This document shows positions 7,638 through 16,603 of a DNA stretch of 64,000 nt, piece by piece. Every line of letters starts with the position of its first letter. Position 1 is the first letter of the stretch. The notes under the pieces were generated by a model that saw nothing but the letters and a program-made list of their open reading frames with translations, was not told the origin of the DNA and ran no database searches. The stretch spans positions 62,001 to 126,000 of the forward strand of contig ONEX01000005.1 in assembly GCA_900316955.1 (NCBI GenBank). Reading direction: 5' to 3'. The position numbers and the translations under genes are program-made. The stretch comes from an uncultured Bacteroidales bacterium (GTDB taxonomy: Bacteria > Bacteroidota > Bacteroidia > Bacteroidales > UBA932).

Positions 7638-9564
7638 AGCCGCCGTTGCGGGCCATGTGGATGTCGACGGTTTCCGAGCTGTCGACATTCTTTTCGACCT
7701 TGTTGTAGTGCATGGCCTGGTAGCCGGCGTTGAGGCCGTCCTTGAAGGCGGTCATCCGGTGTCGGCCGGGGGAGAGGAAGTCGAGCTTGAGGCTGAAGTC
7801 CCGCTCGGTGCCGTTCGTGATGCCGCCGATGAACCACTTGGAGCCCTTGCGCTTGGCGACGATGACATATTCGCCGGCCTTGGCCTCCAGGGCACGGGTC
7901 TCGTCCCAGGTGGTGGGGACGCTGGCGATGTAGCGGGCGCAGTCCTCGTTCTCGTAATAGCGCGTGGGGTTGTCGCAGAGCATTTGGACGCCGCTTTCCA
8001 GGATCACGTACAGCGCCATGTTGAAGGCGCGGGTGCCGGGGGCGCCGCTGTTCGGGCGGATGGCGCGGTAGCGGTCCGGCTGCAGGTTGTACATGCCGCC
8101 GGGGGTGAAGTCCGCGGCGCCCACGGCGTTGCGGATGAACGGCAGCCATACGGTGTTCTCCGGCCGGCAGCGTTCCATGTTTTCCAGGCCCAGGATGCCC
8201 TCGTAGCTGAGGAGGTTCGGGTATTCATACTCCAGGCCGGCCGGGGTGAAGGCGCCGTGCCAGTCCAGGACGATATGGTACTTGGCAGCCTCCGCCGTCA
8301 CTTTCTTGTAGAAGTTCACCATCCACTGGTCGGCATGGTCCATGAAGTCGATCTTCATGGCCGGGATGCCCCATTCCGCATAGGTCTTGAAGATGGTGTC
8401 GAAGTGGTTGTAAACCGTAAGCCAGGGCACCCAGAGCACGATTTTTACGCCGATGCCGTTGCAGTAGCGGATGAGTTCGTGAATGTCCAGGTCCGCGTTC
8501 CCGTGGAAGGGATCCGTCGTGGACACCGCCCAGCCTTCGTCCAGGAGGATGTATTCGACGCCGAACTTCGCGGCGAAATCGGCATAATACTTATACGTGG
8601 CGAGATTGCAGCCCGCCTTGAAGTCCACGTCGGGGCCGTAGGGCGCCGCGCCGTTCCACCATTCCCAGGAGAACTGGCCGGGGTGGATCCAGCTGGTGTC
8701 GTCCAGGACGCTCCGGCGGGAAAGTTGCGCGGGAAGGGTCTGCTCGAGGATGCCCTTGGAGTCCGTCACGGCCACCCAGCGCCAAGGGAAGGCGCGGCTG
8801 GCGGACGTCTTGGCGATGTACGGGGCCTCCTCGACGATTTCCTCGCTCCGGTCCCCGCGCGGCTCCCAGCGGAGCGGCGCCTTCGGGTAGGTGGGGATCA
8901 CGGCCGTCCCGTCGGTGGTGTAGAACAGGTGCGGATAGTCATCCAGGTCGCTTTCGCCCATCAGGAGCTGCGTGTCGTCGGCGCCCGAGAGCAGGAGCGG
9001 GGACGTGGCCATCTTCCGGTCCGAGGCGGCCCAGTCCGCAAGCGAACCGCTGCGGTAGGGCTCCTCGCTGGAGGTGTTGAAGGAACGAGCCGTCTGGTAG
9101 TTGGCCGTGAAACCGTCGGCGGGAACCAGGAGGAAGTGGTCGTCATACACTTCCACATCGCCCTTCCGGTCCATCACGAACCGGTAGGCGACGGCATTGT
9201 CCATCACGCGGAGAAGCATCGTGATGCCCTTTCCCAGACTGACTTCCGTTTCGTTGTATTCATCGACGACCGTCGAGAACTTGAGCGGGACGACCGGCTG
9301 GAACTTGTCGTACATGAAGCGCGTCTTCCCGACTTTCACATTGCCGTCGGGAATGGTTTCCGTCCCGGTCACGAGGCGGATGTCGCGCATTTCGTACACG
9401 GGCTTCCCGTCCTTGACGACGGTGTAGGACAGACTGCCGGACCCGGTTTCCAGGTTCACGGTAAGCTTCCCGTTCGGGGAAAGGAGCGTGGTGGCCTTGG
9501 GCGCGGCCAGCGCCGCCACGGCCGTCAGCGCGGCCGCCAGGATGCAGAAGAGGGCTTTTTTCAT
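7618..9564 (-). CDS. GH97 family glycoside hydrolase (alpha-galactosidase/alpha-glucosidase)
   Basis: Exported glycosidase of family GH97, 648 residues, with an N-terminal Sec signal (MKKALFCILAAALTAVAALA). An N-terminal beta-sandwich (about 25-280) is followed by a TIM barrel containing FSWEWWNG, VEYILLDEGW and MKIDFMDHADQWMVNFY. It ends with a small beta domain. In this family the Asp in KIDFMD marks the retaining branch typified by Bacteroides alpha-galactosidases. The SusB branch instead has Glu residues for an inverting mechanism, so an alpha-galactosidase-like activity is more likely than starch glucosidase. The Glu in SYEGILGLE is the likely acid/base. It lies on the minus strand downstream of gdhA, with a terminator between them. 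Confidence 0.9.
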   Translation of the reverse strand: MKKALFCILAAALTAVAALAAPKATTLLSPNGKLTVNLETGSGSLSYTVVKDGKPVYEMRDIRLVTGTETIPDGNVKVGKTRFMYDKFQPVVPLKFSTVVDEYNETEVSLGKGITMLLRVMDNAVAYRFVMDRKGDVEVYDDHFLLVPADGFTANYQTARSFNTSSEEPYRSGSLADWAASDRKMATSPLLLSGADDTQLLMGESDLDDYPHLFYTTDGTAVIPTYPKAPLRWEPRGDRSEEIVEEAPYIAKTSASRAFPWRWVAVTDSKGILEQTLPAQLSRRSVLDDTSWIHPGQFSWEWWNGAAPYGPDVDFKAGCNLATYKYYADFAAKFGVEYILLDEGWAVSTTDPFHGNADLDIHELIRYCNGIGVKIVLWVPWLTVYNHFDTIFKTYAEWGIPAMKIDFMDHADQWMVNFYKKVTAEAAKYHIVLDWHGAFTPAGLEYEYPNLLSYEGILGLENMERCRPENTVWLPFIRNAVGAADFTPGGMYNLQPDRYRAIRPNSGAPGTRAFNMALYVILESGVQMLCDNPTRYYENEDCARYIASVPTTWDETRALEAKAGEYVIVAKRKGSKWFIGGITNGTERDFSLKLDFLSPGRHRMTAFKDGLNAGYQAMHYNKVEKNVDSSETVDIHMARNGGWAAVIE

Positions 9565-9573
9565 CGTTTCAGC

Positions 9574-9602
9574 AAAAAATCAGTGGATCCGAAAGGACCC
9601 AC
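9574..9602 (-). terminator. Rho-independent terminator after gdhA
   Basis: Read on the minus strand, GTGGGTCC-TTTC-GGATCCAC (8-bp stem with one mismatch, tetraloop) is followed by TGA and a run of six Ts. It begins about 38 bases after the gdhA stop. The GH97 ATG comes only about 10 bases later, so GH97 expression must depend on read-through or on a promoter inside this short gap that I cannot see. Confidence 0.75.
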
Positions 9603-9640
9603 TAATATAATGAGAATTACCTGTTTGTGCAAATGCTCCC

Positions 9641-10996
9641 TTACACCAGGCCTTGGTCCACCATCGCATTGGCGACTTTGATGAAGCCGGCGATGTTGGC
9701 GCCCTTGACGTAATTGACGTATCCGTTCTCCTCGGTGCCGTACTTGAGGCACGCGGAATGGATGTCCGTCATGATGCGGCGGAGGTTCGCGTCCACTTCC
9801 TCGGCTGTCCATTTCTGGCGCATCGAGTTCTGGGACATCTCCAGGCCGGAGGTGGCGACGCCGCCCGCATTGGAGGCCTTGCCGGGGGAGTAGAGGAGAC
9901 CGTTGGACTGGAAGATGCGGATGGCTTCCGGGGTGGAAGGCATGTTGGCGCCTTCGGCTACGCAGAAGCAGCCGCCGGCGACGAGTTTCTCGGCGTCCTC
10001 CTTGTCGATCTCATTCTGCGTGGCGCAGGGGAGGGCGATGTCGCAGGGGACGCCCCAGGGACGCTCGTCCGGATGATAGGTAGCCTGCGGATACTGCTCC
10101 ACATACTCCTTGATGCGGCCGCGGCGGAAGTTCTTGAGTTCGAAGACGAAAGCGAGCTTCTCCTCATCCAGCCCTTCCGGATCGTGGATGTAGCCGTTGG
10201 AGTCGGACAGGGTCACGACCTTGGCGCCCAGGCGCATCGCTTTCTGCGCGGCGTACTGGGCCACGTTGCCCGAGCCGGAGATTGCGACGGTCTTGCCCTG
10301 AAAAGACTCGCCGCGGGTCGCGAGCATCTGCTCGGCGAAGTAGCAGAGGCCGTAGCCGGTGGCCTCCGGGCGCATGCGGGAACCGCCCCAGCCCTGGCCC
10401 TTTCCGGTGAGCGTGCCGGTGAATTCGTCACGGAGCCGCTTGTACTGGCCGAAGAGGTAGCCGATTTCGCGGCCGCCCACGCCGATGTCGCCCGCCGGAA
10501 CGTCGGTGTCCGGGCCGATGTGACGCTGCAGTTCGGTCATGAAACTCTGGCAGAATCGCATCACCTCCGCATCAGACTTGCCCTTGGGGTTGAAGTCGGA
10601 ACCGCCCTTGCCGCCGCCCATCGGGAGGGTGGTGAGGCTGTTCTTGAAGGTCTGTTCGAAGGCGAGGAACTTCATGATGGACAGGTTCACGCTCGGATGG
10701 AAACGGATGCCGCCCTTGTACGGGCCGATGGCGCTGTTCATCTGCACGCGGAAACCGCGATTGATCTGGACTTCGCCCCGGTCGTCCATCCAAGGGACGC
10801 GGAAGATGATGACCCGCTCGGGTTCGACCATCCGCTCCATGATCTTGAGATCGAGCAGGTGGGGGTAAGCGGTGATGTAGGGAGCAACGCTCTCCACGAC
10901 TTCGCGGACAGCCTGGTGGAATTCATTCTCTCCCGGGTTACGCGCAATCACGTTTGCCATGAACCCGTCGATGTAGTTCTGGGTGAATTTGTCCAT
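9641..10996 (-). CDS. gdhA: Glutamate dehydrogenase (hexameric, NADP-type)
   Basis: Cytoplasmic enzyme interconverting 2-oxoglutarate plus ammonium and glutamate, the main ammonia-assimilation route in gut Bacteroidota. The product has 451 residues, the normal length for the hexameric small form. Substrate-binding and catalytic block PMGGGKGGSDF places the catalytic Lys at about residue 130. The Rossmann motif ISGSGNVAQYAA begins the nucleotide domain, and GWGGSRMRPEATGYG is typical of the family. ATG 10996 is chosen because the family N-terminus begins there; upstream in-frame codons run through the promoter region. A TATGTTTG -7 box lies about 31 bases upstream on the minus strand. Confidence 0.96.
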   Translation of the reverse strand: MDKFTQNYIDGFMANVIARNPGENEFHQAVREVVESVAPYITAYPHLLDLKIMERMVEPERVIIFRVPWMDDRGEVQINRGFRVQMNSAIGPYKGGIRFHPSVNLSIMKFLAFEQTFKNSLTTLPMGGGKGGSDFNPKGKSDAEVMRFCQSFMTELQRHIGPDTDVPAGDIGVGGREIGYLFGQYKRLRDEFTGTLTGKGQGWGGSRMRPEATGYGLCYFAEQMLATRGESFQGKTVAISGSGNVAQYAAQKAMRLGAKVVTLSDSNGYIHDPEGLDEEKLAFVFELKNFRRGRIKEYVEQYPQATYHPDERPWGVPCDIALPCATQNEIDKEDAEKLVAGGCFCVAEGANMPSTPEAIRIFQSNGLLYSPGKASNAGGVATSGLEMSQNSMRQKWTAEEVDANLRRIMTDIHSACLKYGTEENGYVNYVKGANIAGFIKVANAMVDQGLV

Positions 10997-11027
10997 ATTG
11001 AGAAACACTGCTAAGTTTAACCGCTTA

Positions 11028-11035
11028 CAAACATA
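11028..11035 (-). promoter_or_regulatory. Bacteroidota -7 box for gdhA
   Basis: On the minus strand TATGTTTG matches TAnnTTTG and lies about 31 bases before the gdhA ATG. No convincing -33 TTTG is at the right spacing. The surrounding 235-base divergent region (10997-11231) is A/T-rich and holds no gene. Confidence 0.5.
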
Positions 11036-11203
11036 ATTAAAAATTTTATTAGATGAAAGATTTTTGCCAAAAAAATGCGAAAAAATTTTAAGAACTATTT
11101 TTGAGTAGTTGATTATCAGTGAGTTATTGAAAATACGCCAAGCGGTGCCCGGAGGCGCCCGAACCCTATCAATTTGAAAGTTGTGAATCTCCGGCATTTT
11201 CCG

Positions 11204-11211
11204 TACTTTTG
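11204..11211 (+). promoter_or_regulatory. Bacteroidota -7 box for the WYL regulator
   Basis: TACTTTTG matches TAnnTTTG, with a possible -33 TTGTG starting at 11181 and a spacer of about 20 bases. The leader to ATG 11232 would be about 15-20 bases. Confidence 0.5.
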
Positions 11212-11231
11212 CCAAACGACAGCACAATCCC

Positions 11232-12149
11232 ATGGTTTCCGAACTCATCGACAAATACATCTGGCTGGTGCAGACCTTCATCGACGCTGGCCCCGGCGGC
11301 CTGTCGCTGCCCGAGATCGCCGACCGGTGGACCGCCCGCTACGGCGGGACGGACTACCCCCGGCGCTCCTTCAACAACCACCGGGAGGCCGTCGCCGAGG
11401 TATTCGGCATCGAGATCGCCTGCAACCGGAGCACCAACCGTTATTATATAGACGCGGGGGAGAGCGCCGTCGACAAGCGGCAGTCCGTCGACTGGCTCGT
11501 CAATACCTTCACGGTGAACAACCTTCTCTCCCTCGGGAAGGAGCGCCTCTCCGGCCGCGTGGCCGTCGAGGACATCCCCTCGGGCCAGAAGCACCTGGTC
11601 ACCGTGATGCAGGCGATGCTGGACAATGCCGTGATGAAACTCCGCTACCGGAAATACCTCAGCGAAGAGGAGGAAATCCGGCACATCCGGCCCTATGCGG
11701 TGAAGGAATTCGAGAAGCGGTGGTATATCGTCGCCTATAGCGAGGAGGCGGAAACCCTGCGCGTCTATGCGATGGACCGCATCCTTTCCCTGACCCCGAC
11801 GGGGGAGCATTTCAAGATGCCGAAAGGCTTCCGGGTCGATGACCTTTTCGAGGCCAGCTACGGCATCTATCTCCCCGAAGATGTACCGCCGGTGCTCGTG
11901 CGGCTCCGGACGACGGCGCGCGAAGCCGCCTACCTGAAGGACTTGCCCATCCACCCGAGCCAGGTCTTCCTGGGGGAGGAAAAAGACGGCCGATGCCTCT
12001 TCGCCATGCGCGTCATCCCGAATCCGAACCTGGTCATGGAGCTGTGCCGGCACGGAAACCGGCTCGAAGTGCTGGAACCGGAGGCCTTGCGGGAGCAAGT
12101 GGCGGATGAATTGCGTAACGCGTTGAAAATCTATGAAAGAAACAAATAA
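11232..12149 (+). CDS. WYL-domain transcriptional regulator
   Basis: Predicted DNA-binding regulator of the PafC/WYL class, 305 residues. The first ~75 residues form a winged-helix-like region (LSLPEIADRW...YPRRSFNNHREAV). The WYL domain follows, with the characteristic RPYAVKEFEKRWYIVAY, in which Trp-Tyr-Ile stands for the WYL signature. A C-terminal WCX-like extension has LRTTAREAAYLKDLP. WYL domains are known to sense ligands, often nucleic acids, but the target here is unknown. It is divergent from gdhA. Its end overlaps a rejected upstream start of the S9 peptidase, with ATG 12157 eight bases after its stop. Confidence 0.88.
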   Translation: MVSELIDKYIWLVQTFIDAGPGGLSLPEIADRWTARYGGTDYPRRSFNNHREAVAEVFGIEIACNRSTNRYYIDAGESAVDKRQSVDWLVNTFTVNNLLSLGKERLSGRVAVEDIPSGQKHLVTVMQAMLDNAVMKLRYRKYLSEEEEIRHIRPYAVKEFEKRWYIVAYSEEAETLRVYAMDRILSLTPTGEHFKMPKGFRVDDLFEASYGIYLPEDVPPVLVRLRTTAREAAYLKDLPIHPSQVFLGEEKDGRCLFAMRVIPNPNLVMELCRHGNRLEVLEPEALREQVADELRNALKIYERNK

Positions 12150-12156
12150 GTTTTAT

Positions 12157-14367
12157 ATGAAAACAAAAATGTTAACCCTCGCGTTGGCGGCTTTTTCCCT
12201 CCTCGCGTGCAAGCAAGAACCCATGAAACCACAGCAAGGTTACATCGGTCCGGCCGACTTGAAGATCGAGGACGGCCGGATGACCCCGGAAGTCCTCCTG
12301 TCCCTCGGACGCCTCTCCGATCCGCAGCTTTCCCCGGACGGAAAGACCATCCTGTACGGGGTCAGCTACACCTCGATCGCCGAGAACCGCAGCGTCCGCA
12401 ACCTCTTCACCCTCCCGGCCGAAGGCGGCGCGCCGACGCAGCTCACCATGGACGGCAAGAGCATCTCGAACGCCCGCTGGTCTCCGGACGGCGGCTGGAT
12501 CTTCTTCCTCCAGGGCGGTCAGGTATGGAAGGCGCCCTACAAGGCCGGCAAGCTGGGCAAGCGCGTCCAGGTGACGGACGTCGAGCGGGGTGTCGACGAG
12601 TTCACCCTTTCTCCGGACGCCGGCCAGATCATGTACGTGAGCACGGTGCACAGCGCCGTCGAGCGTCCCGTGGACACCGACCCGCTGCTGGACAAGGCCG
12701 ACGCCTATGCGACCGAGGATCTCATGTACCGCCATTGGGACCACTGGATGGAGGACATCAACCATACCTTCATCGCCCCGCTCGGCAACGGCATTGTCAA
12801 GGAGGGCCTGGACATCCTGGGCGGTCCGGATGTGCTGTACCAGCTCCCGAACGGCCCCTTCGGCGGCATCGAGAACCTCTGCTGGAGCCCGGACGGCCGC
12901 TACGTCGCCTATTCCTGCAAGAAGAAGGAAGGCAAGGAATACGCTTTCTCCACCGATACGGAAATCTACATCTACTGCATCCTGACCGGCGAGACCACCG
13001 TCATCCCCCTGGGCGGCGGCTATGACACCGTGCCCGTGTGGAGCCCCGACGGCAGCAAGATCGCCTGGCTGTCCATGGCCCGGGACGGCTACGAGGCCGA
13101 CAAGGTGCGCCTGATGGTGGCCGATGTCGTCTATGAGCCGGAAGGGGAGGGGCAGACCGCCAATCCTGCCGTCGAAAACATCGTGGACCTGACCGCGGAT
13201 TTCGCCTACAATGTCGACGGCCCCGTCTGGGCGGCTGACAGCAAGTCCTTGTATTTCAATTCGCTCGTGGAAGGCGTCCAGGCCATCTACAACGTGATCG
13301 CCGATCCCGAGACAGCCTTCTTCCGCATCACCGCCCCGAGCCTCTGGTTCGATTTCGGCTCCCCGTTCGCCGTCCTCCAGGACGGCACGCTCCTCACGAC
13401 GTACTGCTCGATGGACTTCCCGACCGAACTCGTGGCCGTGAAGGACAACTCCATCGACCAGCTCACCTTCGAGAACGCCCATCTGCTGGACCAGCTGGAC
13501 AAGCACGAGACCGAGGCCCGCATGGTGCCCACGGCTGACGGCGGGCAGATGCTCACCTGGGTCCTGTACCCGCCCAAGTTCGACCCCACGAAGGTGTACC
13601 CGGCCATCCAGATCTGCCTCGGCGGCCCGCAGGGCACCCTGTCGCAGGGCTGGTCCTACCGCTGGAACTACTGCCTGATGGCCCACCAGGGCTATGTCGT
13701 CGTCCTTCCGAACCGCCACGGTACGACCGCCTTCGGCCAGCCCTGGTGCGAGCAGATCTCGGGCGACTACATCGGCCTGAACATGCAGGATTACATGGCC
13801 GCCGCGAAGATGATCAAGGACGAGCCGTATGTGGACAAGGTGGCCGCCTGCGGCGCTTCCTACGGCGGCTATAGCGTTTATTATCTGGCTGGTATCCACG
13901 GTGACCTGTACGATTGCTTCATCGCCCACGCGGGCATCTTCAACGAGGAACACATGTACATGACCACCGAGGAAATGTGGTTCCCGAACTGGGACAACGG
14001 CGGCATCCCGCACGAGTACGCCTACGAAGCAGGGCAGGTGGGCCCGGCCGGCGACGGCATCACCTTCGGCGGCATCCAGCAGGCCGGATCGCCCTGGTCC
14101 AACGCCCCGAAGGCCGTCCGCCACTACGCCAACTCCCCGCACAAGCTCGTCCAGAACTGGCACACCCCGATCCTGTGCATCCACGGCGGCATGGACTTCC
14201 GCGTCCCGTACGACGAGGGCATGGCCGCGTTCAACGCCGCCCAGATGATGGGCGTCCCGTCGAAGCTGGTCGTGTTCCCGGGTGAAAACCACTGGATCCT
14301 CAAGCCGCAGAACGCCCTGTACTGGCACCGGACGTATTTCGGCTGGCTGGACCGCTGGATGAAATAG
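12157..14367 (+). CDS. S9 family prolyl oligopeptidase-like lipoprotein peptidase
   Basis: Serine peptidase of the S9 class (dipeptidyl/acylaminoacyl-peptidase type), about 736 residues, predicted to be a periplasmic or surface lipoprotein from its SpII signal (MKTKMLTLALAAFSLLAC). A seven-bladed beta-propeller region (about 60-430) has repeated SPDG blade motifs (LSPDGKTILYG, WSPDGGWIFF, WSPDGRYVAYS). The alpha/beta-hydrolase domain follows, with nucleophile Ser about 567 in CGASYGGYS, Asp about 679 in GGMDFRVPYDEG and His about 711 in PGENHWIL. ATG 12157 is preferred over an in-frame ATG at 12133, because the signal peptide begins there. It ends immediately before a pair of palindromic elements. 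Confidence 0.92.
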   Translation: MKTKMLTLALAAFSLLACKQEPMKPQQGYIGPADLKIEDGRMTPEVLLSLGRLSDPQLSPDGKTILYGVSYTSIAENRSVRNLFTLPAEGGAPTQLTMDGKSISNARWSPDGGWIFFLQGGQVWKAPYKAGKLGKRVQVTDVERGVDEFTLSPDAGQIMYVSTVHSAVERPVDTDPLLDKADAYATEDLMYRHWDHWMEDINHTFIAPLGNGIVKEGLDILGGPDVLYQLPNGPFGGIENLCWSPDGRYVAYSCKKKEGKEYAFSTDTEIYIYCILTGETTVIPLGGGYDTVPVWSPDGSKIAWLSMARDGYEADKVRLMVADVVYEPEGEGQTANPAVENIVDLTADFAYNVDGPVWAADSKSLYFNSLVEGVQAIYNVIADPETAFFRITAPSLWFDFGSPFAVLQDGTLLTTYCSMDFPTELVAVKDNSIDQLTFENAHLLDQLDKHETEARMVPTADGGQMLTWVLYPPKFDPTKVYPAIQICLGGPQGTLSQGWSYRWNYCLMAHQGYVVVLPNRHGTTAFGQPWCEQISGDYIGLNMQDYMAAAKMIKDEPYVDKVAACGASYGGYSVYYLAGIHGDLYDCFIAHAGIFNEEHMYMTTEEMWFPNWDNGGIPHEYAYEAGQVGPAGDGITFGGIQQAGSPWSNAPKAVRHYANSPHKLVQNWHTPILCIHGGMDFRVPYDEGMAAFNAAQMMGVPSKLVVFPGENHWILKPQNALYWHRTYFGWLDRWMK

Positions 14368-14391
14368 ATTCCCGGTCAAGCCGGGAATGAC
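14366..14391 (-). repeat. GTCAT...ATCT palindromic element (inverted orientation)
   Basis: This copy has a perfect 8-bp stem (ATTCCCGG/CCGGGAAT) with a 5-base loop. Its first two bases are part of the S9 peptidase stop codon. It is identical over 26 bases to the copy at 52218-52243. It forms a head-to-head pair with the next element, 11 bases away, between two convergent genes, where it could also serve as a terminator. Confidence 0.85.
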
Positions 14392-14402
14392 GACGAATGA
14401 CC

Positions 14403-14429
14403 GTCATGCCCGGCCCCGACCGGGCATCT
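14403..14429 (+). repeat. GTCAT...ATCT palindromic element overlapping the recG stop
   Basis: A 27-base element with stem ATGCCCGG/CCGGGCAT and a 6-base loop. It is identical in all 27 bases to the element inside rfbB at 27567-27593. The recG stop codon (minus strand 14430-14428) is formed by its last two bases plus one neighbour, so the element has redefined the end of recG. Confidence 0.88.
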
Positions 14430-16563
14430 ATGATATCTTGGAATAGTCCTTCTGGACATATTTGTCTTTCCGAAGCTCGGCCGCGAGAACCGCGTTGCCG
14501 GGCTTTTCCAATGTGGGGTCGAGGTCCAGGATGTGGGCCGCGTAGCCGCGGGCGTCGGACAGGATGACACCGTCGCGGGCGAGGGAGGCGATGTTCAGGG
14601 AGATGGGGAGGCCGGACTGCTGCGTGCCCTCGAGGTCGCCGGGCCCGCGCATCTTCATGTCCTCTTCCGCGATCTCGAAGCCGTCCTCCGTGGCGCACAT
14701 CAAGTCCAGGCGCTTCTGGGATTCCTTGGAAACCTTGGTCCCCTTCATCAAGATGCAGTAGGAGCGTTCCGCGCCCCGGCCCACGCGGCCGCGCAGCTGG
14801 TGCAACTGGCTCAGGCCGAAGCGTTCCGCGCTTTCGATGACCATCACGGACGCGTTGGGGACGTCTACGCCCACCTCGATGACGGTGGTGGACACGAGGA
14901 TGTTCGCCCGGCCCGCCGAGAAGGCGTCCATGAAGAACTTCTTTTCCTCGGCCGTCTGCCGCCCGTGGACGATCGCCACCTGGTACCGGGGCTCGGGGAA
15001 CTGCCGGATGACCTCTTCGTAGCCGAGTTCCAGGTTCTTGTAGTCCAGTTTCTCGCTCTCGAAGATGAGCGGATAAACGATGAAGGCCTGGCGCCCCTTT
15101 GCGATCTCGTCGCGGATGAAATTGTACATCGCGATGCGCTTGTTCTCGCCCACGCAGAGTGTCTGGACGGGCTTCCGGCCCGGCGGCATCTCGTCGATGA
15201 CGGAGACGTCCAGGTCCCCGTACAGGGTCATGGCGAGGGTGCGGGGGATGGGGGTGGCCGTCATCACGAGCACGTGCGGGGCCACGCCGTCCGCGCCCTT
15301 CGACCAGAGCTTCGCGCGCTGGTCCACGCCGAAGCGGTGCTGCTCGTCCACGATCGCCAGCCCGAGCGCCTTGAACACGACCGTGTCCTCGATGAGGGCG
15401 TGGGTGCCCACGATCAGGCCGATACTGCCGTCCTGGAGCCCGGCGTGGATCTCGCGCCGGGCCGCCACCCCGGTGGAACCGGTGAGGAGGGCGGCCTTCA
15501 CCCCGGTGGGGACCAGGTACTTGGTGATATTGGCAAAATGCTGATGGGCAAGGACTTCCGTAGGCGCCATCAGGCAGGCCTGGTAGCCGTTCGCGACGGC
15601 GATGAGGGCCGACAGCACGGCCACCATCGTCTTGCCGCTGCCCACGTCTCCCTGCAGGAGGCGGTTCATCTGGTGACCGCCCTTGAGGTCCTCGCGGATT
15701 TCCTTGATCACGCGTTTCTGGGCACCGGTGAGGTCGTAGGGGAGGGCCTGGTAGCAGCGGTTGAACGCCTCGCCCACCCGGGGCATGGGCAGGCCCACGG
15801 CGTTCCGGCTGCGGATGTATTTCTGCTTGAGCAGCGAGAGCTGCAGGTAGAAGAGCTCCTCGAACTTGAGCCGGTAGGTGGCCTTCGCCAGGGCGTTCTG
15901 GTCCACGGGGAAGTGGATCTGCCGGAGGGCGTAGCTCAGGGGCACGAGGCCCTTCTCCTTGAGGATGTAGTCCGGCAGCGTCTCCTCCAGGCCGGGGAGG
16001 ACGAGGTCCAGGGCCGATGCGGCGAGCTTGCACATCAGTTTCCCGGTGATGCCGCCCGTCTTGAGCTTTTCCGTGGACGTGTACACGCCCGTCAGGACGC
16101 CGGCCTGCGCCTGGTCGGGGGCGTCGAATTCGGGATGGACCATGTTGATGCGGCCGTTGAAGGCCTGCGGCTTGCCGAAGAACAGGAAGGTGTGCCCCGG
16201 AATGAGCCGGGAATGCATGTACTTGACGCCCTTGAAGAACACGATCTCCATCTCGCCGCTGTCGTCGCCGATGATGGCCGACAGGCGGCTCACCGCGTTG
16301 TATTTGAGCTTTTCCACGGGGAGTTCGGCGCCGTTCTTTGCAAGCAGGCGGACCTTCAGGACGGTGCCCACGACCTGCACGTAGGACTGGTCCGGGTGGA
16401 TGTCGGCGATCCGCTGGACGGAGCTGCGGTCGATGTAGCGGAAAGGATACAGATGCACGAGGTCTCCCACCGTCGCGATTCCCAGTTCGCTCCTAAGGAG
16501 CGCCGCCCGCCGGGGCCCCACGCCCGGAAGGTACTGGATGTCCGTATCCATCGCCTTGCCCAT
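14428..16563 (-). CDS. recG: ATP-dependent DNA helicase RecG
   Basis: Branched-DNA helicase that remodels stalled replication forks and Holliday junctions. About 711 residues from ATG 16563 (707 from ATG 16551). The N-terminal wedge/OB region begins with DIQYLPGVGPRRAALLRSELG. The motor has Walker A LLQGDVGSGKTMV, the DEQH box VDEQHRFGV, motif III VLVMTATPIPRTLAM and the RecG C-terminal block QLHQLRGRVGRG. The C-terminal codons and stop lie next to or inside a palindromic element. A TATTTTTG -7 box four bases before ATG 16563 favours that start and suggests a leaderless mRNA. It is divergent from the peptidase of the PqqD cassette. Confidence 0.95.
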   Translation of the reverse strand: MGKAMDTDIQYLPGVGPRRAALLRSELGIATVGDLVHLYPFRYIDRSSVQRIADIHPDQSYVQVVGTVLKVRLLAKNGAELPVEKLKYNAVSRLSAIIGDDSGEMEIVFFKGVKYMHSRLIPGHTFLFFGKPQAFNGRINMVHPEFDAPDQAQAGVLTGVYTSTEKLKTGGITGKLMCKLAASALDLVLPGLEETLPDYILKEKGLVPLSYALRQIHFPVDQNALAKATYRLKFEELFYLQLSLLKQKYIRSRNAVGLPMPRVGEAFNRCYQALPYDLTGAQKRVIKEIREDLKGGHQMNRLLQGDVGSGKTMVAVLSALIAVANGYQACLMAPTEVLAHQHFANITKYLVPTGVKAALLTGSTGVAARREIHAGLQDGSIGLIVGTHALIEDTVVFKALGLAIVDEQHRFGVDQRAKLWSKGADGVAPHVLVMTATPIPRTLAMTLYGDLDVSVIDEMPPGRKPVQTLCVGENKRIAMYNFIRDEIAKGRQAFIVYPLIFESEKLDYKNLELGYEEVIRQFPEPRYQVAIVHGRQTAEEKKFFMDAFSAGRANILVSTTVIEVGVDVPNASVMVIESAERFGLSQLHQLRGRVGRGAERSYCILMKGTKVSKESQKRLDLMCATEDGFEIAEEDMKMRGPGDLEGTQQSGLPISLNIASLARDGVILSDARGYAAHILDLDPTLEKPGNAVLAAELRKDKYVQKDYSKIS

Positions 16564-16567
16564 AATG

Positions 16568-16575
16568 CAAAAATA
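16568..16575 (-). promoter_or_regulatory. -7 box of recG, adjacent to its start codon
   Basis: Minus-strand TATTTTTG matches TAnnTTTG with only four bases to ATG 16563. It is 12 bases from the oppositely directed box of the next gene, so the two promoters overlap. Confidence 0.45.
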
Positions 16576-16587
16576 ATAAATCTTTCG

Positions 16588-16595
16588 TAACTTTG
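16588..16595 (+). promoter_or_regulatory. -7 box of the PqqD/ABC cassette
   Basis: TAACTTTG matches TAnnTTTG and lies eight bases before ATG 16604, predicting a leader of only a few bases. No clear -33 TTTG is seen. It faces away from the recG box, so the two genes may exclude each other's transcription. Confidence 0.55.
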
Positions 16596-16603
16596 TCCCT
16601 CGT

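Noticed and set aside
12133-12156. Earlier ATG for the S9 peptidase
   Set aside because: It would add eight polar residues before the signal peptide and overlaps the WYL regulator gene.
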